A stretch of 64,000 nucleotides of DNA from Arthrobacter sp. HY1533 (lineage in GTDB: Bacteria; Actinomycetota; Actinomycetes; Actinomycetales; Micrococcaceae), in the NCBI RefSeq assembly GCF_027568515.1, contig NZ_JANKZF010000020.1, positions 23,637 through 87,636 of the forward strand, read 5' to 3'. The notes below the pieces were generated by a model, which was not told where the DNA came from, ran no database searches, and saw nothing but the letters and a program-made list of their open reading frames with translations. The position numbers and the translations under genes were made by a program. Below, piece by piece: positions 52,569-60,833 of the stretch. Position 1 is the first letter of the stretch. Each line of letters opens with the position of its first letter.

Positions 52569-54320
52569 ATGCCGAACAACGCCCCTCAGGACCCCAGCAT
52601 GAACAACCAGGCCACGCCCCGCACGGGCGGTGGCGCCGGCGCGCCCCAGGCCCCGTGGACCGCTAACTACCAGCCGGGCGTGCCGGCGGACATTGAGCTG
52701 CCCACGGAGTCGCTCGTTGACATGTTTGAGCGCTCCGTCCGCGAAGGCGGCGCGCATCCAGCCATGGAGTTCTTCGGCCGCCGCACCAGCTACAGCGGGC
52801 TTGGGGAACAGGTGGAACGCGCCGCCGAGGGGCTTCGCCGGCTCGGGGTCGGCGCGGGGGACAGGGTGGCCCTGATCCTGCCCAACTGTCCCCAGCACGT
52901 GGTCGCCTTCTATGCCGTGCTGCGCCTGGGCGCCGTGGTGGTCGAACACAACCCCCTCTACACGGCCAATGAGCTGCAACACCAGTTCGAGGACCACGGG
53001 GCACGCGTTGCCATTGCCTGGAACAAGACCGTTCCGGCGCTGCAGGGCTTCACGGGTGGCGTTGCCCCGGAAGCCATTGTTGCTGTCGACCTCCTGCGCG
53101 AATTTCCCGCTGTCAAGCGACTGGCCCTGAACCTGCCGGTGAAGAAGCTGCGCGAATCCCGCGACGCACTTTCCGCCCCGGCGCCCGGCGCCATGCCCTG
53201 GCGCGAACTGCTCGCCACCGGCCGCATCGACGCCGCGCACCCGCGCCCCGGCGTGGACGACCTGGCCGTCATTGGCTACACCTCCGGCACCACGGGGCGT
53301 CCCAAGGGCGCCATGCTGAGCCACTTCAACCTGTACGCGAACGCCCTCCAGGGCGAGGCGTGGATGCACGGGGCGCAGCAGCGCCAGGAGGTCCTGTACG
53401 CCGTGCTGCCCATGTTCCACGCCTTCGGCATGACCCTGTACCTGACATTCGGCATCAAGAAGCAGGGGCTGCTGGTGCTCTTCCCCAAGTTCGACGCCGA
53501 GCTGGTGCTGGCCGCCATGAAGAAGTCGCCCGCCACGGTGTTCTGTGCCGTCCCGCCCATCTACGAACGGACTGCGCTCGCAGCCAAGGAGAAGGGCGTG
53601 TCCCTGCGCTCATGCAAGTACTGCATCTCCGGGGCCATGAACCTGCCCGACCATGTGGTGGAACTGTGGGAGTCCGTTTCCGGCGGGCTGCTCGTGGAGG
53701 GCTACGGCATGACCGAGTCCTCTCCCGTGGCCCTGGGCAACCCCTTCCGCCCGAGCCGGCGCACGGGAACCATCGGCGTCCCGTTTCCGTCAACGCTCAT
53801 GCTCGTGGCCGACGGCGGCGACCCCGCCAGGGAGGTTGCCCAGGGTGAACCGGGGGAGCTGCTCATCAAGGGGCCGCAGGTGTTCCAGGGCTACTGGAAC
53901 AACCCGGAAGAGACGGCCAAGACCCTCGCCGACGGCGGATGGCTGCGCACCGGCGACATTGTCACGGTCGACACCGACGGGTTCACGACCATCGTTGACC
54001 GGGCCAAGGAACTCATCATCACGGGCGGCTTCAATGTCTCGCCGTCAGAGGTTGAGGCCGTGCTGCGCCAGCACGGCACGGTGGCAGACGCTGCCGTCTT
54101 CGGCGCGCCGTCCGAGCGCGGCGGGGAAATGGTGGTCGCGGCCGTGCAGCTGGCTCCGGGCGCCGAACTGGACCAGGCCGCCCTGCGGGCCTTCTGCAAG
54201 GGGCAGTTGGCCGGCTACAAGGTGCCCGTGCGGATCGTTGCCATTGCCGACATGCCGCGCTCCATGCTGGGCAAGATCCTGCGCAAGCAGGTCAAGGAGC
54301 AGCTCCTGCCCCTGCCATGA
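52569..54320 (+). CDS. Long-chain fatty-acid-CoA ligase (AMP-forming)
   Basis: It activates fatty acids to acyl-CoA through an acyl-adenylate. The protein has 583 residues of the ANL superfamily. Motifs are YTSGTTGRPKGAMLSH (P-loop), PMFHAFGMTL, SGAMNLP, VEGYGMTESSPV, GELLIKGPQVFQGYW, GWLRTGDIVTVD, DRAKELIITGGFNVSPSEVE and the C-terminal Lys in MLGKILRKQV. The first 40 residues are low-complexity Pro/Ala/Gly. ATG 52569 follows CAAGAT and six bases, possibly leaderless; ATG 52599 is an alternative. It stands alone. Confidence 0.94.
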   Translation: MPNNAPQDPSMNNQATPRTGGGAGAPQAPWTANYQPGVPADIELPTESLVDMFERSVREGGAHPAMEFFGRRTSYSGLGEQVERAAEGLRRLGVGAGDRVALILPNCPQHVVAFYAVLRLGAVVVEHNPLYTANELQHQFEDHGARVAIAWNKTVPALQGFTGGVAPEAIVAVDLLREFPAVKRLALNLPVKKLRESRDALSAPAPGAMPWRELLATGRIDAAHPRPGVDDLAVIGYTSGTTGRPKGAMLSHFNLYANALQGEAWMHGAQQRQEVLYAVLPMFHAFGMTLYLTFGIKKQGLLVLFPKFDAELVLAAMKKSPATVFCAVPPIYERTALAAKEKGVSLRSCKYCISGAMNLPDHVVELWESVSGGLLVEGYGMTESSPVALGNPFRPSRRTGTIGVPFPSTLMLVADGGDPAREVAQGEPGELLIKGPQVFQGYWNNPEETAKTLADGGWLRTGDIVTVDTDGFTTIVDRAKELIITGGFNVSPSEVEAVLRQHGTVADAAVFGAPSERGGEMVVAAVQLAPGAELDQAALRAFCKGQLAGYKVPVRIVAIADMPRSMLGKILRKQVKEQLLPLP

Positions 54321-54407
54321 CATGGCCCCATCCTGCCCTGTTCGCGTTGCCGCCCCGCGGCTAGAGTGGGCCGTGGTGGCGACAAAATGCAAAGGGAGTG
54401 GATTGGC

Positions 54408-54785
54408 ATGCTTGGAAACAGCGCGGCATTCAGTGGATTCTCCGTGGACGAGCTTGGACCCGCCCGCGAGTTCTACGCAGGAACCCTTGGCATGAAGGTG
54501 ACGGAGGCCGACGGCATGCTCAGGCTCCACCTGCCCTCCGGGGGCAGTGTCCTGGTCTACCCCAAGGGGGCGGCGCACCAGCCCGCCTCCTTCACCGTCC
54601 TGAACTTTCCCGTGGCCGACGTGGAAGGTGCGGTGGACGCACTGGCCGCGGCCGGCGTCGTGCCTGAGCGCTACGAAGGCACGCCGATGGAAACCGACGC
54701 CAAGGGCATTTTCCGCGGCGGCGGCCCGCTCATCGCCTGGTTCAAGGATCCGGCGGGGAATGTGCTCAGCGTCCTCCAGGGCTAA
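54408..54785 (+). CDS. VOC family (glyoxalase/bleomycin resistance-like) protein
   Basis: A 125-residue protein of the vicinal oxygen chelate fold: [58 protein letters not shown] and [18 protein letters not shown]. The usual metal-binding His/Glu positions are not obvious, so it may bind a ligand without catalysis. I chose ATG 54408 for the AGGGAG ten bases upstream; the frame continues back to 54366 with ATG 54387. Function is unknown. It lies between the acyl-CoA ligase and the PadR operon. Confidence 0.85.
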   Translation: MLGNSAAFSGFSVDELGPAREFYAGTLGMKVTEADGMLRLHLPSGGSVLVYPKGAAHQPASFTVLNFPVADVEGAVDALAAAGVVPERYEGTPMETDAKGIFRGGGPLIAWFKDPAGNVLSVLQG

Positions 54786-54898
54786 AGTCTGCCGTGTTGG
54801 GGAGCGCCGAGCTGCCTGACATGGGGCGCTCGCAGAAAGTCCCTGACGCGGGCCATTTTCGTGTCCTGAAGCTATTCCGCGCATAGTAGTTGATCAGG

Positions 54899-54904
54899 TA
54901 TAGT
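54899..54904 (+). promoter_or_regulatory. -10 element and possible autoregulatory site of the PadR operon
   Basis: TATAGT, seven bases (ACTTTTC), then ATG 54912; no ribosome-binding site, so probably leaderless. CATAGTAGTTGATCAGG just before it repeats the ATAGTA element of the -10 region (54882-54908), a pattern that could be the PadR operator. Confidence 0.5.
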
Positions 54905-54911
54905 ACTTTTC

Positions 54912-55289
54912 ATGGTCAACAACCCAGACGCCGGCCCGCCGCAGCCCGAACCTTTTGCCGCGGACCTGCTGCGCGGGCACACGGACACCATTGTGCTGGG
55001 CGTGCTGCGGGATGCGGAGCGCTACGGCCTGGAGATCTACAAGGCCATCCGTGATGCCACCGGCGGCCTGTACGAGATCAAGGAAGCCACGCTCTACGCC
55101 ACCTACCGCAGGCTGGTCAAGGACGGGCTGGTCGAGGCGAGCTGGGGTGACGAGACCCAGGGCGGCCGACGCAAGTATTACCGCATCACGGACGCCGGCC
55201 GGGCCGTCTACAACAACAACGTCCGGTCATGGACAGCCACGGCAAACATCATCAACACGCTCCTGAACGTGAAAGGCGGCACGCCATGA
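54912..55289 (+). CDS. PadR family transcriptional regulator
   Basis: A 125-residue winged-helix regulator (LRGHTDTIVLGVLRDAERYG, IKEATLYATYRRLVKDGLVE, GGRRKYYRITDAGRAVYNNN). PadR proteins often repress an adjacent exporter operon until a toxic ligand binds. Its stop overlaps the start of the permease-prefix protein as ATGA, and the ABC transporter genes follow, so autoregulation of the operon is likely. The N-terminal 20 residues are Pro-rich and less conserved. Confidence 0.94.
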   Translation: MVNNPDAGPPQPEPFAADLLRGHTDTIVLGVLRDAERYGLEIYKAIRDATGGLYEIKEATLYATYRRLVKDGLVEASWGDETQGGRRKYYRITDAGRAVYNNNVRSWTATANIINTLLNVKGGTP

Positions 55290-56260
55290 GCAACGCCGAG
55301 AATTCAAGCATCCACCGCCTGCTGGACCAGGCCTTCGACGGCGCGGCCATGAACCCCGAGCTGCAGGACCTGAAGGAGGAAATCCGTTCCAACCTTCTGG
55401 TGCGGATTGCCGAACTGGGGGAGCAGGGGTTGACGGCCGAGCAGGCGTCGCGCAGGGCCTTTGAGGAACTCGGGGACCTTGACGGAGTTATTGCCGAGTT
55501 CGCGGATGCGGGCCACGGCGGGCCTGGCGGGCCGGCGTCCCCAGCTCCCGCCTTCGATCCTGCCGCGGCAGCGGCCGGTCACCTTGCCGCCGCGGCCCTG
55601 AACAAGGTGGCCCCGCGCCCCGGCTTTGTCCTGGGCATCCTGATCCTTTCCCTGGCTGCACTGGCGTCGCTGGTGCTCTTTGTCCTGGCCTTGAGCGGGG
55701 GAGGGGCCGCCGGCACGGCCGTCTTGGCAGCCTTTGCCGCGGCACTTGCCGCCGGGATTGCCACGGCATGGAGCCTTCAGCAGGAAACCAGCCAAAACCA
55801 CCCCCTGCCGCGCCGCCGGGCCCTGGGCTACGGGGCATCGGCCGCGTCCGCCGTCGTCGGGCTCGCGCTGTGCGCCCTGGCTGCGAGCGCTGGGGCAGGC
55901 ATGCTGGCCGCGGGCATCTTTGTGGTGCTGGGTTCCGCAGTCGGCTTCATCTGGCTGGGCATGTCCCAAACCAACAGGAAGAAGGCGTGGGTGCGCTCCG
56001 TGGCGCGCGACTACCAGGCCCAGGATCGCTTCACCCAGGACCCCGTAGCCGCCGCACGGTTCGGCATCTACACGGCCGTCATCTGGATCACGGCCTTCGC
56101 CGTGTTCGCGCTGCTCAGCCTGACGGTGGGCTTCGCCTGGTCGTGGCTTGCACTGCTGGCCGGCCTGGCCGTGTTCATGCTGGTGCTGGCGCGCATGCTG
56201 TTCCCGGCCGACGGCGGCCGTGCCCAGCACCCCGGCAGCGGCAGGGCCAAGGGGGAGTAG
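55286..56260 (+). CDS. Permease prefix domain 1 (HAAS-like) membrane protein
   Basis: A 324-residue protein. A cytosolic HAAS-like segment (MNPELQDLKEEIRSNLLVRI, LTAEQASRRAFEELGDLDGV) is followed by a Pro/Ala linker and about six membrane helices. Such proteins occur directly after PadR regulators and before or within ABC exporter operons; the HAAS domain is thought to talk to PadR. The role is not proven. ATG 55286 overlaps the padR stop. The gap to the ABC ATPase is 186 bp and holds a hairpin. Confidence 0.85.
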   Translation: MSNAENSSIHRLLDQAFDGAAMNPELQDLKEEIRSNLLVRIAELGEQGLTAEQASRRAFEELGDLDGVIAEFADAGHGGPGGPASPAPAFDPAAAAAGHLAAAALNKVAPRPGFVLGILILSLAALASLVLFVLALSGGGAAGTAVLAAFAAALAAGIATAWSLQQETSQNHPLPRRRALGYGASAASAVVGLALCALAASAGAGMLAAGIFVVLGSAVGFIWLGMSQTNRKKAWVRSVARDYQAQDRFTQDPVAAARFGIYTAVIWITAFAVFALLSLTVGFAWSWLALLAGLAVFMLVLARMLFPADGGRAQHPGSGRAKGE

Positions 56261-56300
56261 TCCGCCCAAAAGATTTGCCGCAACCGCGGCGAAGTGAAAA

Positions 56301-56334
56301 TGGCGGCCCGGATGTTCGAGCATCCGGACCGCCA
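56301..56334. terminator. Hairpin between the permease-prefix gene and the ABC ATPase gene
   Basis: TGGCGG-c-CCGGATG (56301-56314), loop TTCGAG, CATCCGG-a-CCGCCA (56321-56334): a 14-bp stem with one mismatch. It has no T-tract, so it may be a partial terminator, a processing site or an mRNA-stability element. Confidence 0.45.
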
Positions 56335-56446
56335 GCAACAACCATTGAGTCTCCCACCACGGGGATTCGCACCAGCGAACTCAAGGCACACCCACAGTTT
56401 ACTGCAGCGGCCCCGGCGCAGGAGGCTCCCACACAAGGAGCCAGCC

Positions 56447-57523
56447 ATGGCAAACACAGCACCACGGGGCGCATTGCGCAAGAACGCAGGCCCCACATTC
56501 CGACTCCCGGAAGGCACGGGCGCGCGGCCCGCCATTGAAGCCGCGGGACTCGTCAAGAGCTACCCCGGAGCGCGGGGAGCGGCACGCATCAAGGCCCTGG
56601 ACGGGCTCAGCTTCTCGGTTGAGGCCGGAACCATCTTTGGCCTGCTGGGCCCCAACGGCGCCGGCAAGTCCACCACCGCAAAAATCCTCTCCACGCTGTC
56701 CACGGCCGACTCCGGCACGGCAGCCGTGGCGGGCCACGACGTGCGCCTGCACCCCGGGCGCGTTCGTCAGGCCATTGGATTTGTTGCCCAGCGTCCCGTT
56801 TCCGACCCCATGGACACTGGCATGGAGAACCTGGTCCTCGCCGGCAGGCTGCAGGGCCTGGGCGCACGGGACGCCAGGGCCCGGGCGCTGGAACTGCTGG
56901 AGCGCTTCTCGCTCACCGACGACGCCGGCCGGCTCGTCAAGGGCTACTCCGGCGGCATGGCCCGCAAGCTCGACGTGGCAATCGGCCTCATGCACAGGCC
57001 CCAGGTCCTGTTCCTTGACGAGCCAACCACCGGCCTGGACCCCGAGGCCCGCGCCGACATGTGGGCCGAACTGGAGGAGATGGCCCGCGCCGAGGAAATG
57101 ACTGTCCTGCTGACAACCCACTACCTGGAGGAGGCCGACAGGCTCGGCAAGCGCCTGGCCATCGTTGACCAAGGCCGGATCGTGGTTGAGGGCACCCCGG
57201 GCGAACTGAAGGATGCGCTCCATGGGGACGCGGTGGCCGTGGAGCTTGCCGGGGCCGAGCCCCAGTTGGGACGGGCGCGGGAGGTGCTGGCCGCCGTCGG
57301 ACTTCTCCGCGACGTCATCACCGATGGGCGGTTCCTGCGCGGCCGGGCAGACTCGGGCGGTGCGGTTTTGCCTGTGCTGCTCTCGCGCCTGGACGCGGCG
57401 GGCATCGCTGTGGCCTCGGCCACGGTCTCGCGCCCCAGCCTGGACGACGTCTACCTGCGCCACACCGGCCGCAGCTACGCCGAAGGCGAGCGCAGCAATG
57501 CCGAAGGCGAGGTGGCGGCATGA
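56447..57523 (+). CDS. ABC transporter ATP-binding protein (DrrA-like)
   Basis: The ATPase of a type-2 ABC exporter, 358 residues. Walker A is GPNGAGKSTT (68-77), the signature is YSGGM (167-171), Walker B is LFLDEPTTGLDP (Asp191, Glu192) and the switch His is in LLTTHYLEEADRL. The C-terminal domain (DDVYLRHTGRSYAEGE) matches DrrA/NodI-type proteins for drugs or lipids. ATG 56447 has AAGGAG six bases upstream. Its stop overlaps the permease start as ATGA. Confidence 0.95.
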   Translation: MANTAPRGALRKNAGPTFRLPEGTGARPAIEAAGLVKSYPGARGAARIKALDGLSFSVEAGTIFGLLGPNGAGKSTTAKILSTLSTADSGTAAVAGHDVRLHPGRVRQAIGFVAQRPVSDPMDTGMENLVLAGRLQGLGARDARARALELLERFSLTDDAGRLVKGYSGGMARKLDVAIGLMHRPQVLFLDEPTTGLDPEARADMWAELEEMARAEEMTVLLTTHYLEEADRLGKRLAIVDQGRIVVEGTPGELKDALHGDAVAVELAGAEPQLGRAREVLAAVGLLRDVITDGRFLRGRADSGGAVLPVLLSRLDAAGIAVASATVSRPSLDDVYLRHTGRSYAEGERSNAEGEVAA

Positions 57524-58305
57524 GCGCCCCCGCAGCCCTCACGCACACGGCCGTGCTGACGGGCCGGCAGCTGCGCGCGTTCGGGCGCATGCCGGCCTAC
57601 CTCGTGATGAACCTGGTGCAGCCCATCATCTGGCTGTTGCTGTTCGGCCAGCTGTTCAAGTCGGTGGTGGACATCCCGGGCTTCGGTGGAGGGAGTAATT
57701 ACCTGGTGTTCCTCACGCCCGGCATCGTCATGATGATGGCGCTGTTCGGCAGTGCCTGGGCCGGGACCACGTACATCCAGGACATGGAGCGTGGCGTCAT
57801 GGACAGGTTCCTGGCCTCGCCCACCAGCCGCGGCGCCATGATTGTCGCAACCATGCTCCACCAGGCCGTGCTGACCATCCTGCAGACCCTTGTGGTGCTG
57901 GGCGTGGCCTGGCTGGCGGGCGCAAGATTCGACGGCGGCGCGGCCGGAATCGCCGTCCTTCTCCTGTCCGCCGTGCTACTGACGTTCGTGTTTGCGGCGT
58001 TCTCCAACGCGGTGGCCCTGCTGGCCCGGGCCCAGACGGCGCTCATCGCCATCTCCCAGGTCATCTCCTTCCCGCTGATGTTCCTGAGCTCGGCCATCAT
58101 GGACACCTCGCTGTCACCCGGCTGGGTGCGCCAGGTGGCGACGTTCAACCCCTTCGAATGGGCCGTGGTGGCCGGCCGGGGCGCCATGGCGCAGGCGCCG
58201 GACTGGTCTGCCGTGTGGGGCCACCTGGGGCTGCTCGCTGTCCTTGCGGTGGCCATGACCTGGCTGGCCACCCGGGCCTTCAGCCAGTACCAGCGGCGGA
58301 TCTAG
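57520..58305 (+). CDS. ABC-2 type transporter permease (DrrB-like)
   Basis: A 261-residue membrane protein with six helices. Typical text is FGRMPAYLVMNLVQPIIWLL, FLTPGIVMMMALFGSAWAGT, ERGVMDRFLASPTSRGAMIV and LMFLSSAIMDTSLSPGWVRQ. It is coupled by overlap to the ATPase gene. Together with PadR and the permease-prefix protein this is a ligand-inducible exporter; the cargo is unknown. Confidence 0.94.
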   Translation: MSAPAALTHTAVLTGRQLRAFGRMPAYLVMNLVQPIIWLLLFGQLFKSVVDIPGFGGGSNYLVFLTPGIVMMMALFGSAWAGTTYIQDMERGVMDRFLASPTSRGAMIVATMLHQAVLTILQTLVVLGVAWLAGARFDGGAAGIAVLLLSAVLLTFVFAAFSNAVALLARAQTALIAISQVISFPLMFLSSAIMDTSLSPGWVRQVATFNPFEWAVVAGRGAMAQAPDWSAVWGHLGLLAVLAVAMTWLATRAFSQYQRRI

Positions 58306-58376
58306 GGGTGGCGGGGCCGCGGCCGGAATGTGGACGCGGCCCGGGCTTGCGGGGCGCATGTGTGAAGATGGAATGC

Positions 58377-59612
58377 ATGCGCCCCATGCAACACTCATCC
58401 AAACTGGCAAACGTCCGCTATGAACTCCGAGGCCCCATCCTGCATGCGGCCCAAAAAATGGAGGCGGAGGGACACCGGATCCTGCGCATGAACCTGGGCG
58501 ACACCGCCCCGTTCGGCCTCGAGGCGCCCGAATCCATTGTGGTGGACATGATCCACCACCTGCGTGGCGCCCAGGGCTACAGCGACTCCAAGGGCATCTT
58601 CTCCGCCCGCACCGCCATCTCGCAGTACTACCAGACCAAGGGCCTGATGACGATCGGGGTCGAGGACATCTTCGTGGGCAACGGCGTCAGCGAACTCATC
58701 TCCATGACGTTGCAGGCGTTCCTTGAAAACGGCGACGAGGTCCTCATCCCGGCACCCGACTACCCGCTCTGGACCGCCTCGGTGACACTGACCGGCGGCG
58801 TGCCCGTGCACTACCTGTGCGACGAGGACAACGAGTGGTGGCCCGACATGGCCGACGTCGAGGCCAAGATCACCCCCAAGACCCGGGCCATCGTCATCAT
58901 CAACCCGAACAACCCCACGGGTGCCGTGTACCCGCGGCACATCCTGGAAGCGTTTGTGGAGCTGGCCCGCAAGCATGACCTGGTCATTTTCTCCGATGAG
59001 ATCTACGAGAAGATCCTCTACGACGGCCGCAGCCACATCCACGTCGCCTCATTGTCGGACGACGTCGCCACCCTCACCTTCAGCGGCCTGTCCAAGGCGT
59101 ACCGCATGCCCGGCTACCGCGCCGGCTGGGTGGCCCTGTCCGGGCCCCGTGCAGCCATGGCCGGTTTCAAGGAAGGTCTGGAGCTGCTGGCCTCGCTGCG
59201 CCTGTGCGCCAACGTCCCGGCCCAGCACGCCATCCAGACCTCGCTGGGCGGCTACCAGAGCATCAACGACCTCACGAAGCCCGGCGGACGGCTGCGCGAA
59301 CAGCGCGACCTCGCCTCGGGCCTCCTGAACGCCCTGCCCGGCGTCTCCTGCGTGCCCGCCGCCGGTGCCATGTACTTGTTCGTCAAGCTCGACCCAGCTA
59401 TGTACCCCATCGAGTCCGACGAGAAGTTCGTGATCGACCTGCTGCAGGAACAGAAGATCCTGGTCAGCCACGGCACCGCCTTCCACTGGCCCACGCCCGA
59501 CCACTTCCGCTTCGTGATCCTGCCCTCCGTCAGTGACATCGAGGAGGCCGTGCGCCGCATTTCCACCTTCCTGGCCGTGTACCGGCGCAAGGCCGCACTC
59601 GTTTCCCGGTAG
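58377..59612 (+). CDS. PLP-dependent aminotransferase (alanine/aspartate type, class I/II)
   Basis: A 411-residue fold-type I aminotransferase. The catalytic lysine is K240 in FSGLSKAYRMPGYRAGW. Other motifs are AQGYSDSKGIFSARTAISQY, IINPNNPTGAVY, VIFSDEIYEKILYDG. It resembles AlaA, which makes alanine from pyruvate and glutamate. ATG 58377 is my choice; GAAGAT lies seven bases upstream. ATG 58386 would start at MQHSSKLANVRYEL, which is the more conserved part, so the start is uncertain by three codons. Confidence 0.93.
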   Translation: MRPMQHSSKLANVRYELRGPILHAAQKMEAEGHRILRMNLGDTAPFGLEAPESIVVDMIHHLRGAQGYSDSKGIFSARTAISQYYQTKGLMTIGVEDIFVGNGVSELISMTLQAFLENGDEVLIPAPDYPLWTASVTLTGGVPVHYLCDEDNEWWPDMADVEAKITPKTRAIVIINPNNPTGAVYPRHILEAFVELARKHDLVIFSDEIYEKILYDGRSHIHVASLSDDVATLTFSGLSKAYRMPGYRAGWVALSGPRAAMAGFKEGLELLASLRLCANVPAQHAIQTSLGGYQSINDLTKPGGRLREQRDLASGLLNALPGVSCVPAAGAMYLFVKLDPAMYPIESDEKFVIDLLQEQKILVSHGTAFHWPTPDHFRFVILPSVSDIEEAVRRISTFLAVYRRKAALVSR

Positions 59613-59699
59613 CCCGCCCGGCCGCCGGGAATAGAAGCGCCGGGGGCACTGTTCCGCAAGTAGATGCAAACGCATATTCATTCGAGACAGGACGGCACC

Positions 59700-60758
59700 A
59701 TGGCCAACACCTCCACCGGACCCGGCACCATTGAGCTGGGGCTAGACACCTTTGGCGACATCACCCTCGGCGAGGACGGCGCCCCCAAGCCCGCGGCGCA
59801 GGTCATCCGCGACGTCGTCGAACAGGCCGTGCTGGCCGACGAGCTGGGCCTGGACTACTTCGGCATCGGCGAGCACCACCGCGACGATTTCGCCGTCTCG
59901 GCCCCGGACATGGTGCTGGCCGCCATTGCCGGGCAGACCAAGCGGATCCGGCTCGGATCGGCCGTCACTGTGCTTAGCTCCGATGACCCCATCCGTGTCT
60001 TCCAGCGCTTCGCAACGCTCGACGCCGTCTCCAACGGCCGCGCCGAAGTCATCCTGGGCAGGGGATCCTTCACGGAGTCCTTCCCGTTGTTTGGCTTTGA
60101 CCTGGCCAACTATGAGGAATTGTTCGAGGAGAAGCTGGCGCTGTTCAACGAGCTGCGCAAGGAAGGGCCCGTGAGCTGGAGCGGCAACACCCGCCCGGCT
60201 CTGCACAGCCAGATGGTCTACCCGCACACGGAGTCGGGCAGCCTGAAGTCCTGGGTGGCCGTGGGCGGCAGCCCGCAATCGGTGGTGCGCGCGGCCCACT
60301 ACGGCATGCCGCTCATGCTGGCCATCATCGGCGGGGAGCCGCTGCAGTTTGCCCCGTTCACCGAGCTGTACCACCGGGCGCTGAAGGAATTCGGCATGCC
60401 GGAACAGCCCATCGGCGTCCACTCGCCGGGGCACATTGCCGAGACCGACCAGCAGGCCATGGATGAGCTGTGGCCGCACTACGCCGCCATGCACAACCGG
60501 ATTGGCCGCGACCGCGGCTGGCCGCCCATCACCCGTGCCGAGTTCGACGCCACCGCCGGCCCGCGCGGCGCCCTCATGGTGGGTTCCCCGGAAACCGTGG
60601 CGAACAAGATCACCACGGTGGCCAAGGCCCTGGGGCTGTCCCGCTTCGACCTGAAGTTCAGCCACGGCACCCTGCCGCACGCCTCCATGCTCAAGGGCAT
60701 CGAGCTGTACGCCAACGAGGTGGCCCCCCGGGTGCGCGAAAACCTCGCCAAGGGCTGA
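59700..60758 (+). CDS. LLM class flavin-dependent oxidoreductase
   Basis: A 352-residue luciferase-like TIM-barrel protein that uses FMN or F420. Conserved parts are DYFGIGEHHRDDFAVSAPDM, KRIRLGSAVTVLSSDDPIRV and VSNGRAEVILGRGSFTESFP, followed by WVAVGGSPQSVVRAAHYGMP. The subgroup is that often annotated as Atu2307/SP_0267 family LLM monooxygenases; the substrate is unknown. I chose ATG 59700 for the AGGA seven bases upstream; ATG 59664 is in frame. A 21-bp stem hairpin follows. Confidence 0.92.
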   Translation: MANTSTGPGTIELGLDTFGDITLGEDGAPKPAAQVIRDVVEQAVLADELGLDYFGIGEHHRDDFAVSAPDMVLAAIAGQTKRIRLGSAVTVLSSDDPIRVFQRFATLDAVSNGRAEVILGRGSFTESFPLFGFDLANYEELFEEKLALFNELRKEGPVSWSGNTRPALHSQMVYPHTESGSLKSWVAVGGSPQSVVRAAHYGMPLMLAIIGGEPLQFAPFTELYHRALKEFGMPEQPIGVHSPGHIAETDQQAMDELWPHYAAMHNRIGRDRGWPPITRAEFDATAGPRGALMVGSPETVANKITTVAKALGLSRFDLKFSHGTLPHASMLKGIELYANEVAPRVRENLAKG

Positions 60759-60770
60759 TTTCCCCTTCGC

Positions 60771-60824
60771 GACTGTGCAGTTGTTGCCCCCTGATTCGAT
60801 TGTGGGGGCAACAACTGCACAGTC
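60771..60824. terminator. Perfect 21-bp stem hairpin between convergent genes
   Basis: GACTGTGCAGTTGTTGCCCC (60771-60790) plus one C pairs perfectly with GGGGGCAACAACTGCACAGT plus C (60804-60824) around a 12-base loop. It separates the LLM and pirin genes. There is no T-tract; it could instead be an interspersed palindrome. Confidence 0.65.
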
Positions 60825-60833
60825 ACGCATGGT

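Noticed and set aside
56301..56400. tRNA-like gene (GGATGTTCGAGCATCC resembles a T-arm)
   Set aside because: No acceptor, D or anticodon arm can be built around it; it is a simple hairpin.
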